From Nonomuraea jiangxiensis (GTDB taxonomy: Bacteria; Actinomycetota; Actinomycetes; Streptosporangiales; Streptosporangiaceae), in the NCBI RefSeq assembly GCF_900099965.1, contig NZ_FNDJ01000055.1, forward strand, positions 1 to 40,648: a stretch of 40,648 nucleotides of DNA. The letters run 5' to 3'. The notes beneath the pieces were generated by a model. That model did no database searches and was not told where the DNA came from. It worked only from the letters and a program-made list of their open reading frames with translations. Below, one piece after another: positions 6,810 to 14,893 of the stretch; position 1 is the stretch's first letter; every line of letters starts with the position of its first letter. Made by a program: the position numbers and the translations under genes.

Positions 6810-9509
6810 ATGGCGATCACTATCACATTAACCGGCAAAACGCCGATCCCCGGTGGGGACCCTGGGTATCGGATCTGGTCCTACAAGATCGACGCCTCTC
6901 CGCCCGGGGAGATCCCGTCGAACCAGCGGATCGCCCTCGGCCTGCCGCGCGATATGGACATCAAAAACCCCGACGCCTTCCCCAACATTCCGGCGCTCGC
7001 CAACATGTTCCTGCTCCGCGAGGATAACGCCTCCCGCCAGTACGTTGGCCGGGTCACCAGCCAGGCCGGCTCGCTGACCATCTCGTTCGTCGCTCCGGCC
7101 GCCGAGTCCACCGCCGAGACGCTCCTTGTCAGGCTGGTGAGCGGTCAGTCTCCCGTCTCGCTGCCGTTCGCGGCCGTCCCGGGCGGACCGCAGGCCCCGG
7201 TACAGATGGTGAAGGCGCCGGTGCACGGGCCGCGGGTGTTCCAGGGGCGTCCACCGGCGGAGTTCGCCGGCATGTTGCCGTACGCGAGCGAGCTGTTCGG
7301 CATCTACCAGCCGCTCGCCGGATGGTACGGCTTGCAGACCTCGATGCGTGCCGCCCGGGCCGCCGGCGACGGGGCCCTGGCGGACCTGGCCCGTGACTCG
7401 TTCTCCGGCGCCGCCGCGCGCACGCTGGACGACGCGGCCCTGGCCGCGCTGGCCGCGCGATTCGAGGCGGTGACCTCGGGGATTCTGTCGCCGGTCGGGC
7501 TGGTGCATCTCTTCCGCCAGTACTTCTTCGAGTTCGACACCTTCCTCGGGTCCCCGGCCGGGCATCTGTGGCTGAGCCCCGGCGGGACGGTCGAACTGGT
7601 GGAGACGACTACGCGGCGGACGCTGGTCGAGAAGACGGTCGAGCAGTTCGAGGAGACCTCGCGCAAGGTCGAGGAGTCCCTGACGGAGCAGGACGATCTC
7701 GCCAACGCGGTCAAGGAGGAGAACGCCAACGACACCAAGCTCGGCGTGAGCGCGTCGGGGGGCGCCAATGTCGGGATCTATCACGCGGAGGCGAGCGCGA
7801 GTTTCGGCCTGCAATCCACGGTCAAGCAGTCGTCGGAGGAGACGCACAAGCACTCGCGTACGCAGAGTGCGAAAGTGGCCAGTGAGATCAAGCGCAACTT
7901 CAAGACCACGTTCAAGACGGTGACGGAGACCACCGACCTGTCGAGCCGCCGTTATGTCGTGCAGAACACCACCGACAAGCTGGTCAATTACGAGCTGCGG
8001 CGCAAGATGCGCAAGGTCGGTGTGCAATTGCAGAACATCGGCGCGCGGTTGTGCTGGCAGGTCTACATTCCCGTGCCGGGCCGGACACTGGGTCTGGGAG
8101 ACCTGGTGCACATCGTCCAGGCGCCGGATCTGTCATCGCTGCGCAAGCCGGAGGCGCCACCGCCGCTCGAAGCGAAGACGACGGAGTTCACCGGCGGGTT
8201 CCCGGTCCGGAAGAAGCCGGACACGGAGAATCCGCCGGAGGTGAACATGGAGTTCGTGCACCATTTCCCCGCGGATGCCGAGGGGATCACCAACCACGAC
8301 AATGGCATTCACGCGGTGGCGCGGATGGATTTCACTCCACCGCCGCCCGAGCAGGGATACAAGCTGAAGGGCGCGCGGTTGGTCGCGGTGGCGCCGGGGC
8401 GGTCGTTCGTCGCGGATCTGATCCGGCCGGCCGCGGACGGGGCGAGTTTCGCGGTGTTCGCCAAGTTCTTCAATTCGGGGGATCTCAGCCCGATCGGCCT
8501 GACGTTCGAGGTGCAGTGGGAGCCACCACAGACGAACGACGCCCACGAGCGTTACAAGGCGGAGCTGCGAGTCTACCAGGACGAGGTGGCCGAGTTGCAG
8601 CGCACCGCCTACGCCGCGGCCTTCCGTGATCGGCTCGCCCTGGTCGCGTCGATGCGGCCGCGGCCGTCGCAGGATCTGCGTGACGAGGAACGTCAGACGA
8701 TCTACGGGAGCCTGATCCAGAAACTCAAGCCGTTCGAGCTTTTCACGGACCCGTACCTGGGGTCGGAGCTGCTGCGGCAGATCTTCGACGTGGACGAGAT
8801 GCTGTATTTCGTCGCGCCGGACTATTGGCGGCCCCGGAATGTGACGCCGCCCCCGCCGGGTTCTCCGCCGCCCGTTCCGCTGCCCACGAAGGACAGCCTC
8901 GGCAAGTTCCCGGCGCCGGACCCGGGGATTCTGAAAGACCGGACGGTGGTCAGCTGGTATTCGCATACCGACAAGACCAACGCGATCGATCCGCAAGGTC
9001 AGGCCAGTGACGAGTGGCGGGTGGACTACCTCATCACGGAGGAGACGCAGCCCGCCCCCCTCGGCAGTTCGCTGGGCTGGCTGATCCAGATCGACGGCGA
9101 CGTACGCCGTAACGAGTTCCTGAACGCCGCCTGGGCCAAGGCGGTGCTGCCGGTGCGGCCCGGCCGGGAGACCGCCGCGCTCGAATGGCTCAGGAACGCG
9201 GATGTCGAAGGGGAGGCGGCGCTCGGCCTTGACTACCAGTTCCACGAGGGCGATCCGGAGGAATACCGGGGCAAGAAGGTCGGGGAGGTGCTGGATCTCC
9301 TGGCCGCGCAGTTGCAGCGGTCGAACACGCTGATCGCCAACACCCTCTCCACGGAGGAGGTCTTCGAGAACGGGTTCGACCCGCTGGACGGTGGTTTCCG
9401 CCCGGCGGACCCGTACGCGGTCTTCGACCAGTGGATCGAGGTGCTGCCGACCGACCAGGTCGTGGCGGTCGAGGTTCAGTACGACCCGAAGACGGGGCAG
9501 CAGCTGTGA
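6810..9509 (+). CDS. Large protein of unknown family with coiled-coil and amphipathic segment
   Basis: 899 aa from the ATG at 6810, chosen because GGAGGGGG lies just before it; the same frame is open for 44 codons upstream without a ribosome site. No signal peptide or membrane helix is evident. Order seen: a beta-rich N-terminal part (to about 185), a helical part, then about 258-410 with two long charged helices (VEKTVEQFEETSRKVEESL and SAKVASEIKRNFKTTFKTV). These flank a Gly/Ala/Ser-rich segment of alternating small and hydrophobic residues (about 310-336, LGVSASGGANVGIYHAEAS). A Pro-rich linker (PPPPGSPPPVPLP) comes near 680, before a mixed C-terminal domain. I do not recognise the family. 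The helix-amphipathic-helix pattern could fit membrane insertion, but this is a guess. It is followed after 78 bases by a beta-helix gene. Confidence 0.8.
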   Translation: MAITITLTGKTPIPGGDPGYRIWSYKIDASPPGEIPSNQRIALGLPRDMDIKNPDAFPNIPALANMFLLREDNASRQYVGRVTSQAGSLTISFVAPAAESTAETLLVRLVSGQSPVSLPFAAVPGGPQAPVQMVKAPVHGPRVFQGRPPAEFAGMLPYASELFGIYQPLAGWYGLQTSMRAARAAGDGALADLARDSFSGAAARTLDDAALAALAARFEAVTSGILSPVGLVHLFRQYFFEFDTFLGSPAGHLWLSPGGTVELVETTTRRTLVEKTVEQFEETSRKVEESLTEQDDLANAVKEENANDTKLGVSASGGANVGIYHAEASASFGLQSTVKQSSEETHKHSRTQSAKVASEIKRNFKTTFKTVTETTDLSSRRYVVQNTTDKLVNYELRRKMRKVGVQLQNIGARLCWQVYIPVPGRTLGLGDLVHIVQAPDLSSLRKPEAPPPLEAKTTEFTGGFPVRKKPDTENPPEVNMEFVHHFPADAEGITNHDNGIHAVARMDFTPPPPEQGYKLKGARLVAVAPGRSFVADLIRPAADGASFAVFAKFFNSGDLSPIGLTFEVQWEPPQTNDAHERYKAELRVYQDEVAELQRTAYAAAFRDRLALVASMRPRPSQDLRDEERQTIYGSLIQKLKPFELFTDPYLGSELLRQIFDVDEMLYFVAPDYWRPRNVTPPPPGSPPPVPLPTKDSLGKFPAPDPGILKDRTVVSWYSHTDKTNAIDPQGQASDEWRVDYLITEETQPAPLGSSLGWLIQIDGDVRRNEFLNAAWAKAVLPVRPGRETAALEWLRNADVEGEAALGLDYQFHEGDPEEYRGKKVGEVLDLLAAQLQRSNTLIANTLSTEEVFENGFDPLDGGFRPADPYAVFDQWIEVLPTDQVVAVEVQYDPKTGQQL

Positions 9510-9587
9510 CGGCCCCGGTCCCCATGGCGTCGCGAGTCGCCGCGGCGGGCGGGGACGGTACGGCGGCCGGGCGGCTGTACTGATCCC

Positions 9588-11723
9588 ATGGCGACCACCC
9601 GGTATGTGCACGCCACGAGGGGCGTCAGGAGCGGGCAGTTCGACACGCCGGCCAAGGCCGCCCGCTCCGTGGGCGCCGCCCTGAGGGCCGCGTCCGACGG
9701 GGACACGATCGTGATCCTGGACGCGGCCACCTATGCCGAGGGTGAGCTGGTCATCGATCGGCCGCTGACCCTCACCAGCGCGTACCTCCAGGGTCATCCG
9801 AACGCCGACCCTAGCGACCCTCGGTTCGACCCCCGGTTGCTGCCCGCCCTCGCCCCCGCGCCGCGGGCCCGGCAGCGGGTCTTACGGGTGTCCGGGAAGC
9901 CTGATCACAAGCTCGGCCCGGTCGTGATCAGCGGCCTGCGGGTCGTGCAAGGACACGCGGTGCACCGGCCGGGTGGCCCGGACCCGGCGTTGGGGGCCGG
10001 TGGCGGGATCGCGGTGGTCGACGCCGATGACGTGCGGATCGAGCGTTGTGTGGTCACCGGCTGCCAGACCGAGTGCGCGCCCTTCCGCGCGTGGCCGGAG
10101 CCTGACCGGCGGGCACTGCGGCAGGATCTGGTGGATCTGGTGGACGTGCTCGTCCCGGCCTCCGCCGAGGCGGCGCTGAACAATCTGATCAAGCTCGCGA
10201 ACATACTGATCGCGAACCTGCCGGGGCGGGTTCCGGCGATCCCGCTGTTCGACCGGGCGGCGCTCAAGACGATGATCAGTGCGGAGTTCGACGGGTTGAT
10301 CCCGCCAGGGCATCCGATCATGTGGCTGGCCGGCCAGGCGTTCGGCGGCGGGGTCGCGGCCGTCTGGTCCAGCCTCACTCTGCGCAACTGCCGTATCCAG
10401 GGCAACCGTGCCGAGGGGCGGGGATCGGGGGTGGCCGTCGTCGGCTATGGCTGGCCGACGGTGGACAACTGCTGGATCGACGGCAATCGCAGCGGGGCGC
10501 GCGGGCGGTTGGACGGCGGCGGGATCGGCGCCGAGATCTGCCTGCCGGGCAAGCTGACCCGCGACCTGAGCGAGCTGGAACTGATCATGTTCCTGCGCGG
10601 GAAGGCGGCCGAGGTGCGGGCGCGGCTGGCTTCGGCCGGGCTGCCCGGCCCGATCGACCTGATGCGGTTCGCCGTCTGGCTCGCCGATCCCACCCAGCCG
10701 CCCGTCATCACCGACAACGTACGGCGGCTGGCCCTGTTCCTCATCAACGGCTACCGGGACCCGGAACAACTGGTCAAGCAGCTCTTCTACGTATTCTCCA
10801 CGACCGCGCTCGCCCTGGCGCGGTGGGACGCCTGGAACGAGCCGGAGATCAAGGCCGCGCGGACCCGGTCGATCACCGTCAAGGGCGGCCGCATCACCGG
10901 TAACGAGTGCGGGGACGACGGCGGCGGCCTCTACTGCTCGGTGATGTCACGCATCTCGGTCAGCGGGTGCCGGTTCGAGCGCAACAGCGCGCCGGGTGCG
11001 GGCGGAGGGGCCCGGCTGACGATGGGCTCGGCCGGGACCATCACCGACTGCGTCGTGGACCGCAATGTGTGTGGCACGCGTCCGGGGGTGGCCATGTCGA
11101 AGGGCAGGCCCGCCTCCAGCATCGTCGTCGGCGGTGTCACCATCACCAGACCCGCCAAGCCGCCCGAGCCGATCTCGACCCCTGGCGGCGGTGGCATCTC
11201 CGTCCGCAACGGCGATCTCACCCTGACCGGCACCACGGTGGGGTCGCGCCCGCTGGGCAATCTCACCAGTGATCACCCGGGTGGGGGCGTGCTGGTGTAC
11301 GCCGACACCGAGGGCGACATGGGCGGGGTGCCGGACATGTGGACCGCGATCCTGCGGGAGGTCTTCGAGGTGCGGGCGATCCGGGTCTCGATCGGCCCGG
11401 CATCGCGGATCACCGGTAACGGGGCGGGGTTCCTGCGGGGCGGCGCGCCGGTCGGCCGGCCGATGTTCGCCAAGGGCGGCGGGGTCTTCATCCTGCGAGG
11501 CACCTTTCCGGACGCGCCGGACATCGAGGTGTCGATCACGGACGTGCGCTCGACCGTCCGGAGCAACACGGCCCGGGTCTCCTCGTACGTGTCACGGGTG
11601 GCGCCCCGGGTGCTGATCAAGGCGGCGAACGAGATCTGCATCCAGGATCTGAAGGACCACAAGGAGTGGACCGAGACCAACAACGCACCGCTGATCAAGG
11701 GAGGCACCCTGCGGTGGCCCTAG
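9588..11723 (+). CDS. Right-handed parallel beta-helix (pectate-lyase-like fold) protein
   Basis: 711 aa. The start resembles DUF1565/parallel-beta-helix proteins (AASDGDTIVILDAATYAEG, then PLTLTSAYLQG). Repeating coils of the type GGGIAVVDADDVRIERCVV, LTLRNCRIQGNRAEG, ITVKGGRITGNECGDDGGG and ISVSGCRFERNSAPGAGG follow, giving asparagine- and glycine-stacked rungs. Two helical insertions (about 165-245 and 320-415) interrupt the coils, which is unusual. There is no signal peptide, although most such proteins act outside the cell. No catalytic motif of a polysaccharide lyase is evident. It probably shares a transcript with the 899-aa gene. The ATG at 9588 lacks a clear ribosome site. Confidence 0.82.
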   Translation: MATTRYVHATRGVRSGQFDTPAKAARSVGAALRAASDGDTIVILDAATYAEGELVIDRPLTLTSAYLQGHPNADPSDPRFDPRLLPALAPAPRARQRVLRVSGKPDHKLGPVVISGLRVVQGHAVHRPGGPDPALGAGGGIAVVDADDVRIERCVVTGCQTECAPFRAWPEPDRRALRQDLVDLVDVLVPASAEAALNNLIKLANILIANLPGRVPAIPLFDRAALKTMISAEFDGLIPPGHPIMWLAGQAFGGGVAAVWSSLTLRNCRIQGNRAEGRGSGVAVVGYGWPTVDNCWIDGNRSGARGRLDGGGIGAEICLPGKLTRDLSELELIMFLRGKAAEVRARLASAGLPGPIDLMRFAVWLADPTQPPVITDNVRRLALFLINGYRDPEQLVKQLFYVFSTTALALARWDAWNEPEIKAARTRSITVKGGRITGNECGDDGGGLYCSVMSRISVSGCRFERNSAPGAGGGARLTMGSAGTITDCVVDRNVCGTRPGVAMSKGRPASSIVVGGVTITRPAKPPEPISTPGGGGISVRNGDLTLTGTTVGSRPLGNLTSDHPGGGVLVYADTEGDMGGVPDMWTAILREVFEVRAIRVSIGPASRITGNGAGFLRGGAPVGRPMFAKGGGVFILRGTFPDAPDIEVSITDVRSTVRSNTARVSSYVSRVAPRVLIKAANEICIQDLKDHKEWTETNNAPLIKGGTLRWP

Positions 11724-11759
11724 GCGGGCCCCGCCTGCGTGAACAGCCCGTGACAAGGC

Positions 11760-11787
11760 TTGATTTGTTACCTTTCGCCCCAATACT
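11760..11787 (+). promoter_or_regulatory. Possible promoter of the rhomboid gene
   Basis: TTGATT (11760-11765) and AATACT (11782-11787) are spaced 16 bases apart in a locally AT-rich stretch, about 40 bases before the GTG start. This is a sigma-70-like arrangement of moderate quality. Confidence 0.35.
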
Positions 11788-11826
11788 GGGTCCGCGCACG
11801 AGGCGCGGAGACCAGGGAGGAACCGG

Positions 11827-12486
11827 GTGGAGGCCAGGGGCCAGACGGCTGAGATCATGATCGCTGAGGCTCGCAAGGCGTTCTGGGTGATGGTGGGCTT
11901 CCTGGCCGTCATCTGGGTCCTGCAGATCCCCAACTGGGCGTCGGGCTACTCGCTGAGCTACGAGTACGGCCTGCGTTCCTGGGATCTCGCCAGCCTGCCC
12001 GACATCGTGTCGGCACCCTTCCTGCACTGGAGCTGGGAGCACATCGAGGGCAACTCCGGGCCGCTGTTCATCTTCGGATTCCTGTCCGCCTATCGGGGCG
12101 TCGCGAAGTTCTTCAGCGTGACGGCACTGATCGTCGTGGTCAGCGGGCTCGGCGCGTGGTTCACCGCCGGCGCGGGGAGCGTGGGCGCGGGCGCCAGCGG
12201 GGTCGTCTTCGGCTACTTCGGCTACGTACTGGTGCGCGGCGCGTTCGACCGGCACCTGATCGACATCGTGGTCGGCGTCGTGATGGCCCTGTGCTTCGCC
12301 TACCAGTTCACCGGGCTGTTGCCGCAGGAGGGCATCGGCTGGCAGGCGCATTTGTTCGGGTTTCTCGCCGGCGTGCTGGGTGGCTGGGTGTTCCGCGACC
12401 GCCGCCGCCGTCGGCCGGCTCCCGCCTCGCCGCAGGACGGCTCCAGGTCCGCGCTGCTGAAGGAACTGGACGACCTCGGGCTCTGA
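11827..12486 (+). CDS. Rhomboid-family intramembrane serine protease
   Basis: 219 aa with about six hydrophobic segments. The catalytic serine is S124 in GAGASGVVFGYFGY (GxSG), and the histidine is H175 in WQAHLFGFLAGVLGG. The upstream HWSWEHIEGN loop matches the conserved H-x-x-x-N region of rhomboids. It cleaves transmembrane segments within the membrane; its substrate is unknown. The basic tail (RDRRRRRP) is cytoplasmic. The GTG start at 11827 has GGGAGGAA ahead of it. It stands alone between the beta-helix gene and the SDR gene. Confidence 0.9.
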   Translation: MEARGQTAEIMIAEARKAFWVMVGFLAVIWVLQIPNWASGYSLSYEYGLRSWDLASLPDIVSAPFLHWSWEHIEGNSGPLFIFGFLSAYRGVAKFFSVTALIVVVSGLGAWFTAGAGSVGAGASGVVFGYFGYVLVRGAFDRHLIDIVVGVVMALCFAYQFTGLLPQEGIGWQAHLFGFLAGVLGGWVFRDRRRRRPAPASPQDGSRSALLKELDDLGL

Positions 12487-12626
12487 CGGCTCCGACGGCT
12501 CCTGGGCGATCAACGGCGGGCGTGACGCGGCATGATCACCCGCGTAACCGCCGACGCCGGCGGCGGCGGTGACGCTCGCCGCCGGCGACAACGTCTCAGC
12601 GGCGTGGGACGTGGCTCGGGTGACCG

Positions 12627-13394
12627 TTACCAGGGCACCGGGCCGCCCTCGCCGAAGAACCCGCCGGTCGGCCCGTCCGCGCCGAGGGTCGCCAGGCGCA
12701 CCACGATCGCGGCGCCCTGCGCGGTGGTGAGGTAGCCGGTGTGGTGGTTGATGTCGGTGTCCACGAAGCCGGGGTCGGCGGCGTTGACCAGGATGCCGTC
12801 CTTGCGCAGCTCGTTGGCGTACTGCACGGTCAGCGCGTTGAGCGCGCTCTTGGAGGGTGAGTACGCGGCCGACGCCGGCAGCGACGCCAGCGGGCCGTCC
12901 GGGATGCTGTTGACGGTGAGTGACCCGGCGGCGCTGCTGAGATTGACGATGCGCGGTGCCGGCGACCGCCGCAGCAGCGGGAGCATGGCGTTGGTCACCG
13001 CGATCACCCCGAAGACGTTGGTCTCGAACACCGCCCGGACCATGTCCAGGTCGACGGAGCTCGGGATCTGGTCGCGGGCGTCCTGGGGCCTGACCTGGCC
13101 GGAGCCGCTGATGCCGGCATTGTTGACCAGCACGTCAAGGTGGCCGAAGCGCTCCTCGGCCCACCCTGCGGCCCGCTGGACGGTGGCCGGGTCGGTGACG
13201 TCCAGGGTGACCGCGTACGCGTCGCCGCCCGCCGCCCGCACCGCCGCGGCGGCCTCCTCGCCGCGCCCGGGGTTCCTGGCGCCCATCAACACCGTCATGC
13301 CCAGCGCGGCGAGCTGCTCGGCGGTCGCGCGGCCGATGCCCTTGTTCGCCCCGGTGATCAAGGCCACCTTCTGGTGGGTGGTGTGCTCGTTCAT
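12627..13394 (-). CDS. SDR-family NAD(P)-dependent oxidoreductase, ECF41 partner
   Basis: 255 aa. It has the cofactor motif TGANKGIG, the NNAG motif (VLVNNAGISG), a serine in VNLSSAAGS and the catalytic YSPSK. A basic residue in the first motif region and R42 suggest NADPH, but this is not firm. The ATG at 13394 is preferred over an upstream TTG because AGGAG lies seven bases before it. It is divergent from an ECF41-type sigma factor and has a matching ECF41 promoter (13460-13433). ECF41 regulons typically include an adjacent carboxymuconolactone decarboxylase, oxidoreductase or epimerase, which this gene fits. The substrate is unknown. Confidence 0.92.
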   Translation of the reverse strand: MNEHTTHQKVALITGANKGIGRATAEQLAALGMTVLMGARNPGRGEEAAAAVRAAGGDAYAVTLDVTDPATVQRAAGWAEERFGHLDVLVNNAGISGSGQVRPQDARDQIPSSVDLDMVRAVFETNVFGVIAVTNAMLPLLRRSPAPRIVNLSSAAGSLTVNSIPDGPLASLPASAAYSPSKSALNALTVQYANELRKDGILVNAADPGFVDTDINHHTGYLTTAQGAAIVVRLATLGADGPTGGFFGEGGPVPW

Positions 13395-13432
13395 GACCAA
13401 GCTCCTGTCAGAAGTGAGTCTGTCTCCCCCGG

Positions 13433-13460
13433 GACGAGACGGCCCCGCCGTTCTGTGACA
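13433..13460 (-). promoter_or_regulatory. ECF41-type promoter reading toward the SDR gene
   Basis: On the minus strand TGTCACA (13460-13454) is followed after 17 bases by CGTC (13436-13433). This matches the ECF41 target motif (TGTCACA, about 16 bases, CGTC) as I recall it from the family description. It lies about 40 bases before the SDR ATG. Confidence 0.65.
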
Positions 13461-13477
13461 TGGGCCCGCATGTCACA
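13454..13477. promoter_or_regulatory. Inverted repeat joining the two divergent ECF41 -35 elements
   Basis: TGTGACATG (13454-13462) and CATGTCACA (13469-13477) are perfect 9-base arms around six bases. The arms include the -35 motifs of both divergent promoters, so the promoters sit back to back. Confidence 0.7.
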
Positions 13478-13497
13478 GGCGGCCCCGCTGTCTCGTC
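13471..13497 (+). promoter_or_regulatory. ECF41-type autoregulatory promoter of the sigma gene
   Basis: TGTCACA (13471-13477), exactly 16 bases, then CGTC (13494-13497). The start of transcription would fall near 13505, ahead of the leader ORF and the sigma gene. Confidence 0.7.
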
Positions 13498-13537
13498 TCG
13501 GGTAGTGGAGGCGGACACTGAGGTCGGAGGGATGTTG

Positions 13538-13585
13538 ATGGTCATGCGCATGTCCGTAGCCCGCGGGGCCGGGGTGGCGGGGTGA
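13538..13585 (+). CDS. Possible 15-aa leader peptide coupled to the ECF41 gene
   Basis: ATG at 13538 reads MVMRMSVARGAGVAG and stops at TGA 13583-13585, which overlaps the sigma-factor GTG (GTGA). A good ribosome site (GGAGGG, 13526-13531) lies six bases before this ATG, whereas the sigma GTG has none of its own. Coupled reinitiation is therefore plausible. Such a short frame may also be chance. Confidence 0.3.
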   Translation: MVMRMSVARGAGVAG

Positions 13586-14499
13586 GCCGGGCCGCGGAGT
13601 TCGAAGAGCTGCGGCCGCTGCTGTTCTCGATCGCCTACCGGATTCTCGGCAGCGTGAGCGAGGCCGAGGACGCGGTCCAGGAGACCTGGCTGCGTTACGA
13701 GGCTTCCCCGACCCGGCCGGAGTCGGTCAAGGCGTTCCTGTCGGCCACGGTGTCCCGGATCGCGATCGACGTGCTGCGCTCGGCCCGCGTCCGGCGCGAG
13801 GAGTACGCCGGGCAGTGGTTCCCCGAGCCGCTGCTGGCCGACCCGTACGAGGACCCGGAGCGGTCGGCGGAGCTGGCCGACTCGGTGTCGATGGCGGCCC
13901 TGCTGCTGCTGGAGCGGCTCAGCCCGCTGGAGCGGGCGGTGTTCGTGCTGCGGGAGGTGTTCGGGTTCGGCTTCGGCGAGGTCGCCTCGGCGGTGGGCAG
14001 GTCGGAGGCCGCCTGCCGCCAGCTCGCGGTGCGGGCCCGCCGCCACATGGACGCGGGGAGCGCTCGGTTCGAGGCGGATCGCCGGGAGCGGGAGGAGCTC
14101 GCCGGGCGATTCTTCGGCGCCTTCCGGGACGGGGACGTGGACGGGCTGCGGGACCTGCTCGCCGCCGATGTGCGGATGGTCGGCGACAGCGGCGGCAAGG
14201 CTCCGCTGTGGGGCAAGGGCGTCTTCGGGGCCGAGAAGGTGGCCCGGACCCTGGCCACGTTCGTCGCGCCGTTCGTCCGGATCGGCGGCGTGGTGGAGCC
14301 CCACCAGGTGAACGGCCAGCCGGGCGCGATCTTCCGCGACCGGGACGGCAAGGTCGTCAACACCTTGACGCTCGACATCCTCGACGGGCAGATCCAGACG
14401 ATCCGCGCGGTGATCAACCCCGACAAGCTCCGGCACCTGGGCCCGGTCGCGGACGCCTGGGCGGTCGTCCGCGAGACGAACCAGGCCCGCCGGAAGTGA
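13582..14499 (+). CDS. ECF41-type RNA polymerase sigma factor with SnoaL-like C-terminal domain
   Basis: 305 aa, longer than a normal ECF sigma because of a fused C-terminal regulatory domain. Region 2 (LLFSIAYRILGSVSEAEDAV, then QETWLR) and region 4 (LSPLERAVFVLREVFGFGFG; EAACRQLAVRARRH) are followed from about residue 175 by an NTF2/SnoaL-like domain. The ECF41 signature NPDKL is present (INPDKLRHL), and DSGGK stands near the usual DGGGR position. In this group the extension replaces a separate anti-sigma factor. The GTG start overlaps the leader ORF stop. The gene drives itself and the divergent SDR gene through the paired promoters. Confidence 0.93.
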   Translation: MSRAAEFEELRPLLFSIAYRILGSVSEAEDAVQETWLRYEASPTRPESVKAFLSATVSRIAIDVLRSARVRREEYAGQWFPEPLLADPYEDPERSAELADSVSMAALLLLERLSPLERAVFVLREVFGFGFGEVASAVGRSEAACRQLAVRARRHMDAGSARFEADRREREELAGRFFGAFRDGDVDGLRDLLAADVRMVGDSGGKAPLWGKGVFGAEKVARTLATFVAPFVRIGGVVEPHQVNGQPGAIFRDRDGKVVNTLTLDILDGQIQTIRAVINPDKLRHLGPVADAWAVVRETNQARRK

Positions 14500-14679
14500 C
14501 GCGGGCGCGGCCAGGTGGAGACCCCGGACGCGGCCTGTCGGCGGTGAAGCGGGCGCGGCCCGGTGGGAGACCCCCGGACGCGGCCTGTCGGAGGTGACGT
14601 GGGCGCGGCCCGGTGGAGGCGCAGGACGCGGCCTGTCGGCGGTGACGTGGGCACGGCCGCTGGAGGTCCGGGCGCGGGC
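14496..14679. repeat. Tandem repeat, about 48-50 bp x 3 plus a partial fourth unit
   Basis: Units start at 14496, 14544, 14594 and 14642, each opening GTGA-GCGGGCGCGGCC or a close variant and containing GGACGCGGCCTGTCGG. Unit 4 diverges after about 20 bases. The first unit includes the stop codon of the ECF41 gene. The rest of the gene-free stretch (14500-14893) holds no convincing gene, only the dyad at 14843-14880. Confidence 0.85.
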
Positions 14680-14842
14680 AGCGGGGGCGGGGCCTGTGCC
14701 CGGTGGTCGCGTGGTCGAAAGGTGATGGTGGTGACGGTGCTGCCCTCGTCGCGTGGGAAGGCGGTGTCCTCGGCACGCTGCTGTGGAAGATGTCCTCGGA
14801 AGCATGAAATGTGATGTGAAAACCGCTAAATGCGGGGCAGTG

Positions 14843-14880
14843 CACGATCGCCCGATTCGGCTCCTCTTTGCGTGATCGTG
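14843..14880. promoter_or_regulatory. Inverted repeat CACGATC...GATCGTG before the 190-aa gene
   Basis: Seven-base arms (14843-14849 and 14874-14880) flank 24 bases and end just before AAAGGA, the ribosome site of the next gene. It could be an operator or an mRNA hairpin; no regulator is assigned. Confidence 0.35.
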
Positions 14881-14893
14881 AAAGGACCCCCAC

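Noticed and set aside
6828..8111. A 427-aa minus-strand frame opposite the 899-aa gene
   Set aside because: Arg/Gly-rich antisense shadow without domain signs; the plus frame has a strong ribosome site and normal composition.
14496..14679. CRISPR array
   Set aside because: Units are tandem and contiguous with no unique spacers, and no cas genes are nearby.
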